A DNA stretch of 64,000 nucleotides from Pseudomonas pergaminensis (GCF_024112395.2 NZ_CP078013.2:1798001-1862000), one strand, 5' to 3'. Positions 23,313 through 33,325 are shown, counted from the stretch's first letter. A program made the numbers and translations. Notes: generated by a model from the sequence alone, not told the origin.

Positions 23313-24500
23313 TCAATGCCCGCCGTGCATTCTCCGTGCGATGAGATAAATGCCGAGCCCCACCAACGCCGTCACCGCACCGATGTATCCGGTACTCGTC
23401 CATCCCAACCCAGCCGTGATCGCCATCCCGCCAAACCACGGGCCCAGCGCGTTCGCCAAGTTGAACGCGGCATGGTTGGAAGCCGCCGCCAGGCTAGGGG
23501 CTTCGTGGGCGATATCCATCAAGCGGATCTGCAACGGCGCTGCCAACGACACCATGGTGCCGACCAGCCCGATGCCAAGTAGCACGCTCCACAGCGACCC
23601 TGCGGCAAACGGGAAGAACACCAGCACCGCCATCGACCACACCAGGATCAAGCCGACTGCGCGGAATTGCATACGGTCAAACAGCTTGCCCCCGGCGATA
23701 TTGCCGATAATCCCACCGACGCCAAACGCGGCCAGGCCAAACGGAATCCACTGGGGCGACACTTTGGTCACTTCGAGCATGGTCGGCGCCAGGTAGCTGA
23801 ATACGCAGAACATGCCCGCAAAGCCGATGGCACCAATGGCCAGGGCCATCCACACCTGCGGCTTGGTAAAAGCCTGCAGTTCCTTGCGCGGGTCGCTGCG
23901 CTGTTCGTCTTGGCGGTGGGGCACGAACTGCCAGACCAAGGCGATGGTGCACAGGGCAATCAAGCTCACCAACGCGAACGCCGAGCGCCAGCCCAGGTGC
24001 TGGCCCAGGAAAGTGGCGATAGGGTTGCCGAGTAGCATGGCTAACGTCAGTCCCATCATCACCCGTGCTACGGCGCCGGCGCGTTTATCGTTGGGCACCA
24101 TGCTGGAGGCGACCACCGCAGCAATACCGAAGTAGGCACCGTGGGGCAGGCCGCTGATAAAGCGGAACGCCACCAGCGAGCCGAAGGTCGGCGTGAACGC
24201 AGTGGCCAGGTTACCCAGGGCATACAGCCCCATCAGTAACAACAGCATGTGTTTGCGCAGCAGCTTGGCGCCGAGGATCGCCAGCAGTGGCGCGCCGACC
24301 ATCACGCCCAGGGCGTAGGCGCTGATAGCGTGGCCGACCTGGGGTTCGCTTAAGCCGAGGTTTTGGGCAATGTCGGGCATCAAGCCCATGATGGCGAATT
24401 CGCCAGTGCCGATAGCGAAAGCACCCACGGCCATGGCCGCTTCCATTTTGGCGGCACTGCGCGCGGGCAGCACGTGCCCGGGAGTTTGGTGGATAGACAT
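23313..24500 (-). CDS. MFS transporter, DHA1 drug-exporter type (AraJ/YdhP-like)
   Basis: 395 residues from MSIHQTPGHVLPARSAAKME. Twelve hydrophobic segments fill the protein. The loop 2-3 region includes GVMVGAPLLAILGAKLLRKH, and the family signature FAIGTGEFAIMGLMPDIAQNLGLSEPQVGHAIS near the N-terminus identifies the DHA1/AraJ-like group. It is a proton-driven efflux pump of the inner membrane; the substrate cannot be inferred. The start faces the divergent sensor kinase. No regulator gene is next to it. Confidence 0.88.
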   Translation of the reverse strand: MSIHQTPGHVLPARSAAKMEAAMAVGAFAIGTGEFAIMGLMPDIAQNLGLSEPQVGHAISAYALGVMVGAPLLAILGAKLLRKHMLLLLMGLYALGNLATAFTPTFGSLVAFRFISGLPHGAYFGIAAVVASSMVPNDKRAGAVARVMMGLTLAMLLGNPIATFLGQHLGWRSAFALVSLIALCTIALVWQFVPHRQDEQRSDPRKELQAFTKPQVWMALAIGAIGFAGMFCVFSYLAPTMLEVTKVSPQWIPFGLAAFGVGGIIGNIAGGKLFDRMQFRAVGLILVWSMAVLVFFPFAAGSLWSVLLGIGLVGTMVSLAAPLQIRLMDIAHEAPSLAAASNHAAFNLANALGPWFGGMAITAGLGWTSTGYIGAVTALVGLGIYLIARRMHGGH

Positions 24501-24653
24501 GGATCGCTCTGTTGAGATGGATAACACGAAGGAGAGCCGCCGATGCTACGCACGCAGCGGCGAACCTGTCTAGAACAGCGATTTACGGCAGAGTTCAACG
24601 GCGCTTTGAGATCCGTCTTATTCTCCGGCTCGCATGCGCGCCGTACGCTTGCG

Positions 24654-27479
24654 ATGATGAAACTCAAACATTTCCTGCAACCTCTCGACTCGTCCTTCTC
24701 CACGCCCAAAGCGGCCCGCAAGCTGTTGCGCCTGTTCGCCCTGGCGTTGGTGCTGGGTGTGTACGCGGGCGCCTACAGCTATTTGCGCGCCGCGCTCAGC
24801 GAGGAGATTTCGTTGCGGCGCAGCTATATGAATGAGGCGGTTTCCGATGCCCAGAGTTTCTTTGTCAGCCGCCAGACGCTGCTGAAAAGCCTGGGCCTGT
24901 CGACGGTGCGGCATGTGACGGCGCCCGTGGGCAACCTCAATAACGTGCCCGCCGAAGAGGTGCATATTACGCTGGGCGAGGCGGGCAATATCTGGAGCCT
25001 GTGGCTGACCCGGCGCATGCTCGACTATCTGGAGGCCAACCAGGTCAATCTGATTTATGTGGCCCAGCGTGCCGAGCCTGGGGTGGAACGCTTGTATGCC
25101 GTCGGCCCTGCACCGCAGGCTGTGCCACAGACGGTGTTGCAGCGGCTGATGGCGGTGGATACCGGCAACGAGTCGCTCAGCGATGAGCTGTGGCTCACCG
25201 AGCAAAGCCGGCAGGATTCGCCGCTGTATATCTTTACGCGTCTGGACGAGCGCAGCCCTGCCTCGGGTTGGCTCGGCCTGGAAGTGGACGCCCCCGACCT
25301 GATCAACGCCCTGCAGCATGAAAAAGCCGGGGACTTCATGTTGCTCGACGGCACGGGCCAACTGATTTTCAGCAGTACGCCCCAGCGACCATCGGCGGCG
25401 ACGGCGCTGCACCAGTATCACGCCACGGCCTGTTTCGGCTGGGAGGGCAGTCGCTGGTTGCCGGACCGCCTGGCCATCCGCAAACACTTGGGTTTTTCCC
25501 AATGGCAGATCGTCTACAGCCTCGAGCTGGGTTCGTTGTTGCCCAGCCTGGCCGTGCCGATGCTGGTGTGCCTGCTGCTGTGCGTGCTGGTGAGCGTGTT
25601 GATGGTGCGCCTGGTACGACGTATCGATCAGCGATTGATCATCCCGGCGGCCAATCGCATTGAAGCCCTGGTGGAAAGCGAGGCATTCAGCAGCGCAGTG
25701 ATTCGTATCGCGCCTGTTGCCCTGTGCGTACTGCGCCGCAGTGACGGCGAGGTGGTGCTGGAAAACCCCCTGTCGCGCCAATGGCTGGGCAATGCTCGGG
25801 AACGCGAGCAACTGTGTCACGACTGGATTCGCCGGGCCTTTCACGCCGCCGAACAAAGCAACACCGAAGAACTGCAAATGGCCGACGGCCGCCACTTGTT
25901 CCTGAGTTTCGCACCCACCCGCTACCAGCGTGAAGAAGTGTTGATTTGCGCGTTCAGCGATATCAGCGAGCGCAAGCAGGTGGAGCTGGCCTTGCAGCAG
26001 GCACGCACCCTGGCGGATGCGGCCAATGAGGCCAAGACCTTGTTCCTGGCCACCATGAGCCATGAAATCCGCACGCCCTTGTACGGTGTATTGGGCACCC
26101 TGGAATTGCTCGCCCGCACCGACCTAAACAGCCAGCAGCGTGGCTACCTGAATGCCATCGAGGGCTCGTCGGCGAATCTGCTGCAATTGATCTGCGATGT
26201 GTTGGATGTGTCGAAAATCGAGGCGGGGCAACTGTCCCTCGAACTCAGCGTGTTTTCCCCGCTGGAGTTGGTGCAAGAGGTGATTCAAGGGTATGCGGGA
26301 GCGGCCCAGAGCAAGGGCTTGCAGTTGTTTGCCTGCCTCGACCCGCAACTGCCGGACCATGTGCGAGGCGACGTCACGCGTATCCGCCAGATTCTCAATA
26401 ACCTGCTCAACAACGCGCTGAAGTTCACCGAGAGCGGGCGCATCGTATTGCGCTTGCGCCTGGAAAGCCGCGAAGGCGAGCGCGCCCTGTTGCAGTGGCA
26501 AGTGGTCGACACCGGCAAGGGGATTGCCGCGCACGACCAGCAGTACCTGTTCGAGCCTTTTTTCCAGGCCAGTGGCAATGCCAATGTGGTCGCGGGCACC
26601 GGCCTTGGGCTGTCGATCTGCAAGCGCCTGGTGCACTTGATGAACGGCACGCTGCGCGTGGTCAGCGAGCCAGGGCTGGGCAGCAGTTTTACCTTCACCC
26701 TGCCGTTGGAACAGGTTGACGAGTACGCCGATGAGCCGTGGGCGTTGCCGTTGCTGGGCGAGCGGGTCTACGTGGTGTCGCCGGTGCGCGAGTTGGCCGA
26801 GAGCATGGGCGGCTGGTTGCGACGCTGGGGCGCACGGGCGCAATTGGGTGTACCACACTCGGCCGAGGCCGATCCCGGCGCGGTGCTGGTTGAGCTCTAT
26901 CCCGGCCCGGTCGATTCGGGCCAACGGCTGCATTGGGGTGGCCCGCGGGTGATAGTGGGCACCGATGAGCATGGCGTCTACCCAGGGCTCGTGGCCTGCT
27001 GGCAGATCGGCTTGAACAACCTGCAGGCCCTCAATCGCGCGGTCAGCCGGGCGCAGGGCATCGAGGAAAACCGTTCGCCCATCCCCTGCGAGGCACCGGC
27101 CGAGATCAACCTCAACCTGCGCCTGCTGGTGGCCGAAGACAACCTGATCAACCAGTTGATCCTGCGTGATCAACTCGAAGAACTCGGCTGCACGGTGGTG
27201 CTCGCCGGCGACGGCATTGAAGCCCTCTCGCTGTGGGGCGAAACCGCGTTCGACATGATCCTCACCGACGTCAACATGCCGCGCATGAATGGCTACGAAC
27301 TCACCGAGCAACTGCGCCGCCTGGGATGCTCGCTGCCGATCATCGGCGCTACCGCCAATGCCATGCTCGATGAAGCCGAGCGCTGTCTCAATGCGGGCAT
27401 GGACCACTGCCTGGTCAAGCCCTTCACCCTGCGCGCGCTCTACCAGTGCCTGCAGCCTTACCAGAGGAGCGTGGTTTGA
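24654..27479 (+). CDS. pvrS: Hybrid sensor histidine kinase (PvrS/RocS-like)
   Basis: 941 residues from the ATG pair at 24654/24657. An in-frame ATG at 24543 with a good GGAG site would add 37 residues and cannot be excluded. Layout: membrane helix (about 25-45), a periplasmic domain, a second helix (VPMLVCLLLCVLVSVLMVRL), a PAS-like part, a HisKA domain with phospho-acceptor H470 in MSHEIRTP, an HATPase domain with GTGLGLSI, and a receiver with D872 in LTDVNMP. No HPt follows. It begins a four-gene plus-strand operon resembling pvrS-pvrR-rcsC-rcsB of P. aeruginosa PA14, where this signalling set controls CupD fimbriae and biofilm. The signal is unknown. Confidence 0.8.
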   Translation: MMKLKHFLQPLDSSFSTPKAARKLLRLFALALVLGVYAGAYSYLRAALSEEISLRRSYMNEAVSDAQSFFVSRQTLLKSLGLSTVRHVTAPVGNLNNVPAEEVHITLGEAGNIWSLWLTRRMLDYLEANQVNLIYVAQRAEPGVERLYAVGPAPQAVPQTVLQRLMAVDTGNESLSDELWLTEQSRQDSPLYIFTRLDERSPASGWLGLEVDAPDLINALQHEKAGDFMLLDGTGQLIFSSTPQRPSAATALHQYHATACFGWEGSRWLPDRLAIRKHLGFSQWQIVYSLELGSLLPSLAVPMLVCLLLCVLVSVLMVRLVRRIDQRLIIPAANRIEALVESEAFSSAVIRIAPVALCVLRRSDGEVVLENPLSRQWLGNAREREQLCHDWIRRAFHAAEQSNTEELQMADGRHLFLSFAPTRYQREEVLICAFSDISERKQVELALQQARTLADAANEAKTLFLATMSHEIRTPLYGVLGTLELLARTDLNSQQRGYLNAIEGSSANLLQLICDVLDVSKIEAGQLSLELSVFSPLELVQEVIQGYAGAAQSKGLQLFACLDPQLPDHVRGDVTRIRQILNNLLNNALKFTESGRIVLRLRLESREGERALLQWQVVDTGKGIAAHDQQYLFEPFFQASGNANVVAGTGLGLSICKRLVHLMNGTLRVVSEPGLGSSFTFTLPLEQVDEYADEPWALPLLGERVYVVSPVRELAESMGGWLRRWGARAQLGVPHSAEADPGAVLVELYPGPVDSGQRLHWGGPRVIVGTDEHGVYPGLVACWQIGLNNLQALNRAVSRAQGIEENRSPIPCEAPAEINLNLRLLVAEDNLINQLILRDQLEELGCTVVLAGDGIEALSLWGETAFDMILTDVNMPRMNGYELTEQLRRLGCSLPIIGATANAMLDEAERCLNAGMDHCLVKPFTLRALYQCLQPYQRSVV

Positions 27480-28675
27480 GTGCCTATCGCGTGCTCATCG
27501 TGGAGGACCATCCCTTTCAACATGAGTACCTGATCAACGTGTTCCAGGCCATCGGCGGCTTTGACGTCGACGTGGTGTGGGACGGCGCGAGCGCGTTGCA
27601 GCGCCTGGCCCGCCAGCGCTACGACCTGCTGCTCAGCGACTTGATGATGCCGGGGATGGACGGCGTGCAATTGATCCAGCAACTGGCGCACCTTAAAGCC
27701 CCACCGGCCCTGGCGCTGATGAGCGTGGCCTCGCGACGCATGCTCGTTGGTGCCGGCCAGGTCGCGGGGAACCTGGGCCTGACCGTCGCCGGGTTGATCT
27801 CCAAACCGGTGCGCGAGCCCCAGGTGCGCACCCTGCGCGATTGCCTCGACAAACTCGCCGAACAGGCGCGCGCGCCGTGCTGTCATCGCGGCGTCAACCT
27901 GCCACGGGAGAACCTGGTGCGCGCCTTGGCCAACGGAGAGATCCAGGCCTGGTTCCAGCCAAAAAAGTCGTTGCAGGACGGGCGCATCGTCGGCGCCGAA
28001 GCCCTGGCGCGTTGGGTCCACCCGGTGGAGGGGCTGTTGATGCCGGGTGAGTTCCTGGGCGAAATCGAACGCCTGGGCCTGGAAACCCAACTGCTGACCT
28101 GCATCCTCGCCCAGACCCTGACGGCCCAGGCCCAGTGGGCGCAACTCGGCTACCGGCTGCCGGTATCGATCAACCTGCCTACCCATCTGCTCGACCAGTG
28201 CGACCTGGTCGACCGTCTGCTGGCCCAGGTTCAGCACCGGGATGCCGAGCCCCGGCAAATCACCTTCGAATTGATGGAAAGCTCCACCACACAGTTGTCC
28301 AGTAACTACTACGCTGGAGCATGCCGCTTGCGCATGATGGGTTTCGGCTTGGCGCAGGACGATTTTGGCAAGGGTTTCAGTTCCTACTTCAACCTGGTCT
28401 CCACGCCGTTCAATGAAGTGAAGATCGACCGCTCGCTGGTGCATGGCTGTGCAGAAAATGAAAGCCTGGCCTCCGCCTTGCAAAGCATCGTCGAACTGGG
28501 CCGCAAGCTGGGGCTGACCACCATTGCCGAAGGCGCCGAAACCCAGGCGGAACTGGCGGTATTGCGGCGAATTCGCTGCGACCAGGTGCAAGGCTTCCTG
28601 ATTTCTCAAGGGGTTGCCGCGGATAAATTCAGTGCGTTGCTGATAGAAGATGGCCCTGCGCCAGCACTTATCTGA
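27476..28675 (+). CDS. pvrR: Response regulator with EAL c-di-GMP phosphodiesterase domain (PvrR/RocR-like)
   Basis: 399 residues starting with TTG, which overlaps the stop of the kinase and follows an AGAGGAG site; no in-frame ATG is available near the receiver start. The receiver (2-125) has phospho-acceptor D55 in LLLSDLMMPGMDG. The EAL domain (about 145-395) keeps the catalytic set: E175-A-L, the INLP asparagine, the glutamate in FELMESS, DDFGKG, KIDRSL, AEGAET and QVQGF. It should therefore degrade c-di-GMP when activated. In PA14 the matching PvrR lowers biofilm and fimbrial expression, so this gene probably opposes the RcsB-like activator downstream. Confidence 0.85.
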   Translation: MSAYRVLIVEDHPFQHEYLINVFQAIGGFDVDVVWDGASALQRLARQRYDLLLSDLMMPGMDGVQLIQQLAHLKAPPALALMSVASRRMLVGAGQVAGNLGLTVAGLISKPVREPQVRTLRDCLDKLAEQARAPCCHRGVNLPRENLVRALANGEIQAWFQPKKSLQDGRIVGAEALARWVHPVEGLLMPGEFLGEIERLGLETQLLTCILAQTLTAQAQWAQLGYRLPVSINLPTHLLDQCDLVDRLLAQVQHRDAEPRQITFELMESSTTQLSSNYYAGACRLRMMGFGLAQDDFGKGFSSYFNLVSTPFNEVKIDRSLVHGCAENESLASALQSIVELGRKLGLTTIAEGAETQAELAVLRRIRCDQVQGFLISQGVAADKFSALLIEDGPAPALI

Positions 28676-28799
28676 GCGGCCAGGGTCACACACTCAAGAA
28701 GCCCGAAGGAAGGGTCGCCCGGTCAGCCGGGCGTTATTGGCCAATGCCGGGATCATGCATAGGCTCCACGTCCTGATTCAGGCTTCTGCGGTACTGACG

Positions 28800-31715
28800 A
28801 TGAAACATGCAAGCCTGCGCCTGGATAAGCTGGCACAGAGTTCCCAGCGCTTGAACACCGCCCTGTTGCTGCTCACCGGGCTCGTCCTGTTGCTGTCCAG
28901 CAGTTGCTACTGGGCGGTCTCGCGGTTGCTCGATGCCGAGCAGGAAAAGGTCGAGTTTCACTTCGCCCGCGTGGTGGAGATCATTCACGAGCACGAGGCG
29001 TTCCTGCGCAACGTCGCGGTTGGCTACAGCCGCAGCAATGCGCCGCCGCTGCCGTCGGTGCAATCCACCCAGGTGGTGGAGCTGCAGCGCGACGCCGGGC
29101 ACGTGGTGGTGCAAGCCAAGGGCTTTGCCTTGTCGTTGCCATTTACCTTGTCCCACGCGGTGGGGTTCTCGGCGGATGACACGCGCCGCGCGCTGGCGTT
29201 TGGCGTGCAATTGACCGACTACTACGGCGGCTACTGGGCCAGTTCCTTTTATGCCTCGCCGCAGGTGTTCGTGTTTACGCCCAATGACGTCGCCAGCCTG
29301 GCCGTACCGGGCATTGGCGGCCTGCGCCAGCATCAGCCGTTGTTGCGCGAACACTACCGCGAGGTGGTGAGCCGCCTGCACCAGTTACAACAAAGCCAAA
29401 GCCTGTTGCTCACCGACAGCCGCGTACGCTGGATGCGTGCGCCCTTGCAGCTGTATCCACGCAGCCGCAGCGTGGTCGCGATGATCGGCCTCGATGCGCC
29501 CGCCGCCGTGCTCCCGGCCAATCAACCCCAGGGCCTGCTGACTTTGGCGGCCGTGGTGGATACCTCCCAGGTCGATGAGTTCGAGCGGGTGCTCCAGCGC
29601 TCGGTCTACAACCAGTTCACCCTGATCTCACCCCAAGGCGATGTCTTGCTCGGCAGCCTGGGTGATGAACACATGGCGCCCCTGGGCCTGAGCTTCAACA
29701 GCCAGGGGTTGCGCTTCAAGATGCTCAGCGAGGGCGGCGAGCACTGGACTGGCCTGTACGCCATCAGCTATCAGGATTTCCTGCGCTACGCCAAGTGGCC
29801 GCTGTTGGGCCTGGGCCTGACGTTTCTGGCGGCCGTGCTGCTGGGCTGGTGGATCAACCATTGGTACAAGACCCGCATTGTCAGCCCGGCCCAACGTGCC
29901 CAGGAGCGTCTGTTCGATAGCGAGGCGTTCAACCGCATCATGCTGCACAACGCCCCGGCGGGCCTGTGTGTGGTGCGGCGCAGCGACTGCCAGTTGTTGC
30001 TGGAAAACCAGCGTGCCTTGCTCCTGGGGGGCACCGCACCGCTGGTGGCCGTGCTCAAGGCCAACGACGGCCCGGAAACCCCCGGCGAGATGTGCCTGGC
30101 CGTGCAGGGCCGCTACCTGCAAATTGTGGTGGTGGCCGCGCGCTACGAAGGCGAAGACGTGTTTCTGTGCGGCTGCAACGACATCACCCGCCATGTGGAC
30201 GAAACCTTGCAGTTGAACCAGGCCCGCCAGGAAGCCACGGCCGCCAATGAAGCCAAGACCGTGTTCCTGGCCACCATGAGCCATGAGATCCGCACGCCCC
30301 TGTACGGCGTGCTGGGCAACCTGGAACTGATGGCCCTGACCGCCATGAGCGAGCGCCAGCGCCAGTACCTGGAAATTATCCAAGGCTCGTCCACCGTGCT
30401 GTTTCAACTGATCAGCAACATACTCGACGTGTCGAAGATCGAGTCCGGGCAAATGGCCGTGGAAGCGGCGCCGTTCAATCCGCGGCAACTGGTGGAGGAG
30501 GCCGTGCTGGGCTTTACCGCCACGGCACGCAACAAGGGTTTGCAGATCGATGCGGAAATCGACCCGCAAGTGCCCCACCAACTGCTGGGCGATGCGGGGC
30601 GTATCCGCCAGATCCTGCATAACCTGCTGGGCAATGCGATCAAGTTCACCGAGTCGGGGCGCGTGCGTTTGCGGCTGACCGTGCAGGCACTGCTCGCCAA
30701 TGAAGTCGCCCTGCAATGGCAAGTCACCGATACCGGCGTGGGCATTCCGGAAAAGGCCCTGGATCAATTGTTCAAGCCGTTCTACCAAGTGGCGGGCGGC
30801 CAGGATGGCAACGGGGCAGGGCTGGGACTGTCGATCTGCTCGCGCTTGAGTGAGTTGATGGGCGGCAGCATGCGCGTGGTCAGTGAGCCAGGGTTGGGCA
30901 GCAGCTTTTCGCTGTTCATCACCTTGCCAATCGTTGACGGTGCCCCCTTGGTGGCCAGCCCCGAACTGGTGCCGCCGTGCCTGGATGCGCCTTGCCTGAA
31001 CGTGCGGGTGCTGGTGGCCGAAGACAACCCGGTCAGCCAGGCCGTGCTGCAAGAGCAGCTTGAAGCCCTCGGCGCCCAGGCCACCGTAGCGCGGGACGGC
31101 GAGCACGCCTTGCAAATCTGGGGCTCGCAGCCGTTCGACCTGGTGATCACCGATATCAACATGCCGCGCCTCAACGGCTATGACCTGGCCCGCGCACTGC
31201 GTGAGCAGGGGGTGCAGGTGCCGATTATTGGCGTGACCGCCAACGCCCTGCGCGAGGAAGGCGAGCGTTGCCTGGCGGTCGGCATGAACGCCTGGGTGGT
31301 CAAGCCGCTGAGCATGAGCACGCTGCGTCAGGCCTTGATGGCGCACTGTCGCCGCGCCAGCGCCCTGGCGGTGCCTCCGGCGGAGCGTGACCGCGACGGC
31401 TGGATCGAGTTGTCCCCGTCCATGCGCCAATTGATGGGCGATACCTTGCTGGAGGATGTGCAGCACATCGAACAGGGCCTGGCCGCCGGCGATGCCGACC
31501 GGGTGCGCCAGCGCCTGCATAGCCTCAACGGTGCGCTGGCCAGTGTACGTGCCGGGTTGCTCTCCAATGCGTGTCAGACCTGGGAAAACACGCTGTACGA
31601 AGGCCCCCTGGATCACTACGCGACCACGCAGATCAGGGCGTTGTGTGCGCGGCTGACGGCGGTGGCGCACTGCTTGCTGGCAGAGTCGAAAGCTCACTAC
31701 AAGGAAGATAAATAA
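28800..31715 (+). CDS. rcsC: Unorthodox hybrid sensor kinase with HPt domain (RcsC/RocS-like)
   Basis: 971 residues from MKHASLRLDKLAQSSQRLNT; an earlier ATG at 28755 is possible. Domains in order: membrane helix (about 21-43), a large periplasmic sensor, a second helix (WPLLGLGLTFLAAVLLGWWI), HisKA with H495 in MSHEIRTP, HATPase with GAGLGLSICSRL, receiver with D785 in ITDINMP, and a C-terminal HPt with likely phospho-histidine H907 in LHSLNGALASV. It can run a full His-Asp-His-Asp relay to the RcsB-like protein next door. It is clearly a paralogue of the first kinase in the operon, which lacks the HPt, so the two may share this HPt. Confidence 0.83.
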   Translation: MKHASLRLDKLAQSSQRLNTALLLLTGLVLLLSSSCYWAVSRLLDAEQEKVEFHFARVVEIIHEHEAFLRNVAVGYSRSNAPPLPSVQSTQVVELQRDAGHVVVQAKGFALSLPFTLSHAVGFSADDTRRALAFGVQLTDYYGGYWASSFYASPQVFVFTPNDVASLAVPGIGGLRQHQPLLREHYREVVSRLHQLQQSQSLLLTDSRVRWMRAPLQLYPRSRSVVAMIGLDAPAAVLPANQPQGLLTLAAVVDTSQVDEFERVLQRSVYNQFTLISPQGDVLLGSLGDEHMAPLGLSFNSQGLRFKMLSEGGEHWTGLYAISYQDFLRYAKWPLLGLGLTFLAAVLLGWWINHWYKTRIVSPAQRAQERLFDSEAFNRIMLHNAPAGLCVVRRSDCQLLLENQRALLLGGTAPLVAVLKANDGPETPGEMCLAVQGRYLQIVVVAARYEGEDVFLCGCNDITRHVDETLQLNQARQEATAANEAKTVFLATMSHEIRTPLYGVLGNLELMALTAMSERQRQYLEIIQGSSTVLFQLISNILDVSKIESGQMAVEAAPFNPRQLVEEAVLGFTATARNKGLQIDAEIDPQVPHQLLGDAGRIRQILHNLLGNAIKFTESGRVRLRLTVQALLANEVALQWQVTDTGVGIPEKALDQLFKPFYQVAGGQDGNGAGLGLSICSRLSELMGGSMRVVSEPGLGSSFSLFITLPIVDGAPLVASPELVPPCLDAPCLNVRVLVAEDNPVSQAVLQEQLEALGAQATVARDGEHALQIWGSQPFDLVITDINMPRLNGYDLARALREQGVQVPIIGVTANALREEGERCLAVGMNAWVVKPLSMSTLRQALMAHCRRASALAVPPAERDRDGWIELSPSMRQLMGDTLLEDVQHIEQGLAAGDADRVRQRLHSLNGALASVRAGLLSNACQTWENTLYEGPLDHYATTQIRALCARLTAVAHCLLAESKAHYKEDK

Positions 31716-32362
31716 TGCGAGAAATGAATGTCGTCATTGCCGACGACCACCCGATCGTACTGGTGGGCGTGCGCGAGATTGTGCAACGTGATTCACGTTA
31801 TCGCCTGGTGGGCGAGGCCGTCAGTTCCAGCCAGTTGATCGAACTGTTACGCGCGCACCGGCCGCAAGTGCTGATCACTGATTTCAACATGCCGGGCGAC
31901 GACACCTACGGCGATGGCTTGAAACTGATCGAGTACATCCTGCGGCACTTCGCCGACACCCAGGTGCTGGTGCTGACCATGATCTCCAACAGCCTGATCC
32001 TCACCCGTCTACAGGAACTGGGGGTGGCAGGCGTGATCCAGAAAAACCACCTGCACGGCGAAATCGAAAAAGCCCTGGGCGCCATCAGTGCCCAGCGCAA
32101 TTACCAGGCGCCTGCGCCTGCGGCAACGTCGGTGTTGGGCAGCGCGTACCAGGTGCAGGAGCGTTTCCAGAGCCTGTCGCCGCGGGAAATGGAAGTGTTG
32201 CGTTTATTCGTGACGGGCATGAGCGTCAGTGACATCGCGCGGCAGTTGAGCCGTAGCAACAAGACCGTCAGCGCGCAGAAAATCTCGGCCATGCGCAAGC
32301 TGGAAGTCGACAGCGACCAGGCATTGCTGACCTATTGCATCGAGGCCCGGCAGTTCCAGTAG
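31715..32362 (+). CDS. rcsB: LuxR/NarL-type response regulator (RcsB/RocA-like)
   Basis: 215 residues. The receiver (4-125) has acidic pocket D10-D11 and phospho-acceptor D56 in LITDFNMPGDD. The C-terminal helix-turn-helix (about 148-208) reads LSPREMEVLRLFVTGMSVSD and then ARQLSRSNKTVSAQK, the NarL/RcsB type. The start overlaps the kinase stop (TAATG) and has AAGGAAG. By analogy with RcsB of PA14 and RocA1 of PAO1 it should activate chaperone-usher fimbrial genes, and such an operon lies immediately beyond, on the opposite strand. Confidence 0.88.
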   Translation: MREMNVVIADDHPIVLVGVREIVQRDSRYRLVGEAVSSSQLIELLRAHRPQVLITDFNMPGDDTYGDGLKLIEYILRHFADTQVLVLTMISNSLILTRLQELGVAGVIQKNHLHGEIEKALGAISAQRNYQAPAPAATSVLGSAYQVQERFQSLSPREMEVLRLFVTGMSVSDIARQLSRSNKTVSAQKISAMRKLEVDSDQALLTYCIEARQFQ

Positions 32363-32851
32363 TCAGCGGTAGGTGACCTGCATCAACAACAGCGCGCTGT
32401 AGCTGCCCGCGTCGGGCAGTTCACCCAGGGACACGGGCTTGACCCGCAGGGTCAGTTCCAAGGGTTCGTCGATTATCGGCCAGGTGCCGGTTTTACCCAG
32501 GCTGAAATCAGCCTTCGCGCCTTTATTCAGCAAACCAAGCTGCAACCCCAGCGCCGGGCGGCTGGTGAGCAGGGTGTGGCTGTCGACGCTTCCCAGCCCG
32601 GCAGAGAGCGTAAGGCTGACGTGGCTGTTGGCTTGGCAATCGAACACCAGCGGCACGTCGGTGGCGCCGGCGCTGTCGTCGGCTAACTGGTTGAGGTTGA
32701 CCTTGCCCAGCTCCACCTGTTGCGTGCTTGGAAAGCGCGCCGTACAGGGTGGGGTGATCAGCTTGCCGGTGACGTCGATCTGCGCTTGCTCCGCCGGTTG
32801 CGCGAGGGCGGTGCCGGCCACGATCAGCAGAATCCAGGTGAGCGCCTTCAT
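32363..32851 (-). CDS. Minor fimbrial subunit (pilin fold)
   Basis: 162 residues from MKALTWILLIVAGTALAQPA, with a clear Sec signal. The mature part has the paired cysteines of type 1-like pilins (C in LITPPCTAR and C in LVFDCQANS) and ends in the donor-strand-complemented pattern SYSALLLMQVTYR. It is the last gene of the fimbrial operon, and its start overlaps the preceding pilin gene. It probably sits within or at the base of the fimbria. The stop is one base from the convergent rcsB stop, so no terminator fits between them. Confidence 0.85.
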   Translation of the reverse strand: MKALTWILLIVAGTALAQPAEQAQIDVTGKLITPPCTARFPSTQQVELGKVNLNQLADDSAGATDVPLVFDCQANSHVSLTLSAGLGSVDSHTLLTSRPALGLQLGLLNKGAKADFSLGKTGTWPIIDEPLELTLRVKPVSLGELPDAGSYSALLLMQVTYR

Positions 32852-33315
32852 AGGTAATTGAGGGTCATGACCATGGACGACGTAAATGCGCCAGGCGCCA
32901 GCGTGCCACGCTCGACCAGCTTTGCCTTGAGGCTGATGTCCACGGTGCCGCTGAGGTTGCTGTACGTCTTGGTGGTGCCGGTGAGGTTCGCTGCAGTGTC
33001 GTCCGCCCAGAGTAACGACACACCGAGATTGTCGGCGGTGGTCTTGGCCACGGTGGCGGTGTAGGTGCCGTTGTTGGCGGTGAAGCTGACGTTCAGCGAT
33101 GAGCCCGCCGGGCACGTCATGCGTACCGGCAACGCTACGGTTTCGGTGGTTGCCACCTGGTCGGTGCGCACATTGCCGAACGCAGCCGTGAGGGTGGTGC
33201 CGGTGTTCAGCGCACAGGGTGGGCGGGTGAGGGTGCCGCTGACGGTGATATTCACCGTGTCGGCGGCCTGGGCGGTGGCGCTGAACAACGCCAGGGCGAA
33301 CAGCGAAGTTTTCAT
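32848..33315 (-). CDS. Minor fimbrial subunit (pilin fold)
   Basis: 155 residues with the signal MKTSLFALALFSATAQAADT. Pilin hallmarks are present: cysteines in TRPPCALN and RMTCPAGS, beta-rich sequence (VNITVSGTLTRPP, LNVSFTANNGTYTATVAK) and the terminal aromatic-strand motif SMVMTLNYL. It is encoded 10 bp after the adhesin gene and overlaps the next pilin gene. It should be exported and added by the chaperone and usher upstream. Confidence 0.87.
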   Translation of the reverse strand: MKTSLFALALFSATAQAADTVNITVSGTLTRPPCALNTGTTLTAAFGNVRTDQVATTETVALPVRMTCPAGSSLNVSFTANNGTYTATVAKTTADNLGVSLLWADDTAANLTGTTKTYSNLSGTVDISLKAKLVERGTLAPGAFTSSMVMTLNYL

Positions 33316-33325
33316 GACGAGGGCC

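Noticed and set aside
29628..31697. Very long minus-strand open frame (689 codons) opposite the unorthodox kinase
   Set aside because: Shadow frame: the plus strand encodes clear HisKA, HATPase, receiver and HPt motifs, while this frame is Gln/His/Arg-rich without any motif.
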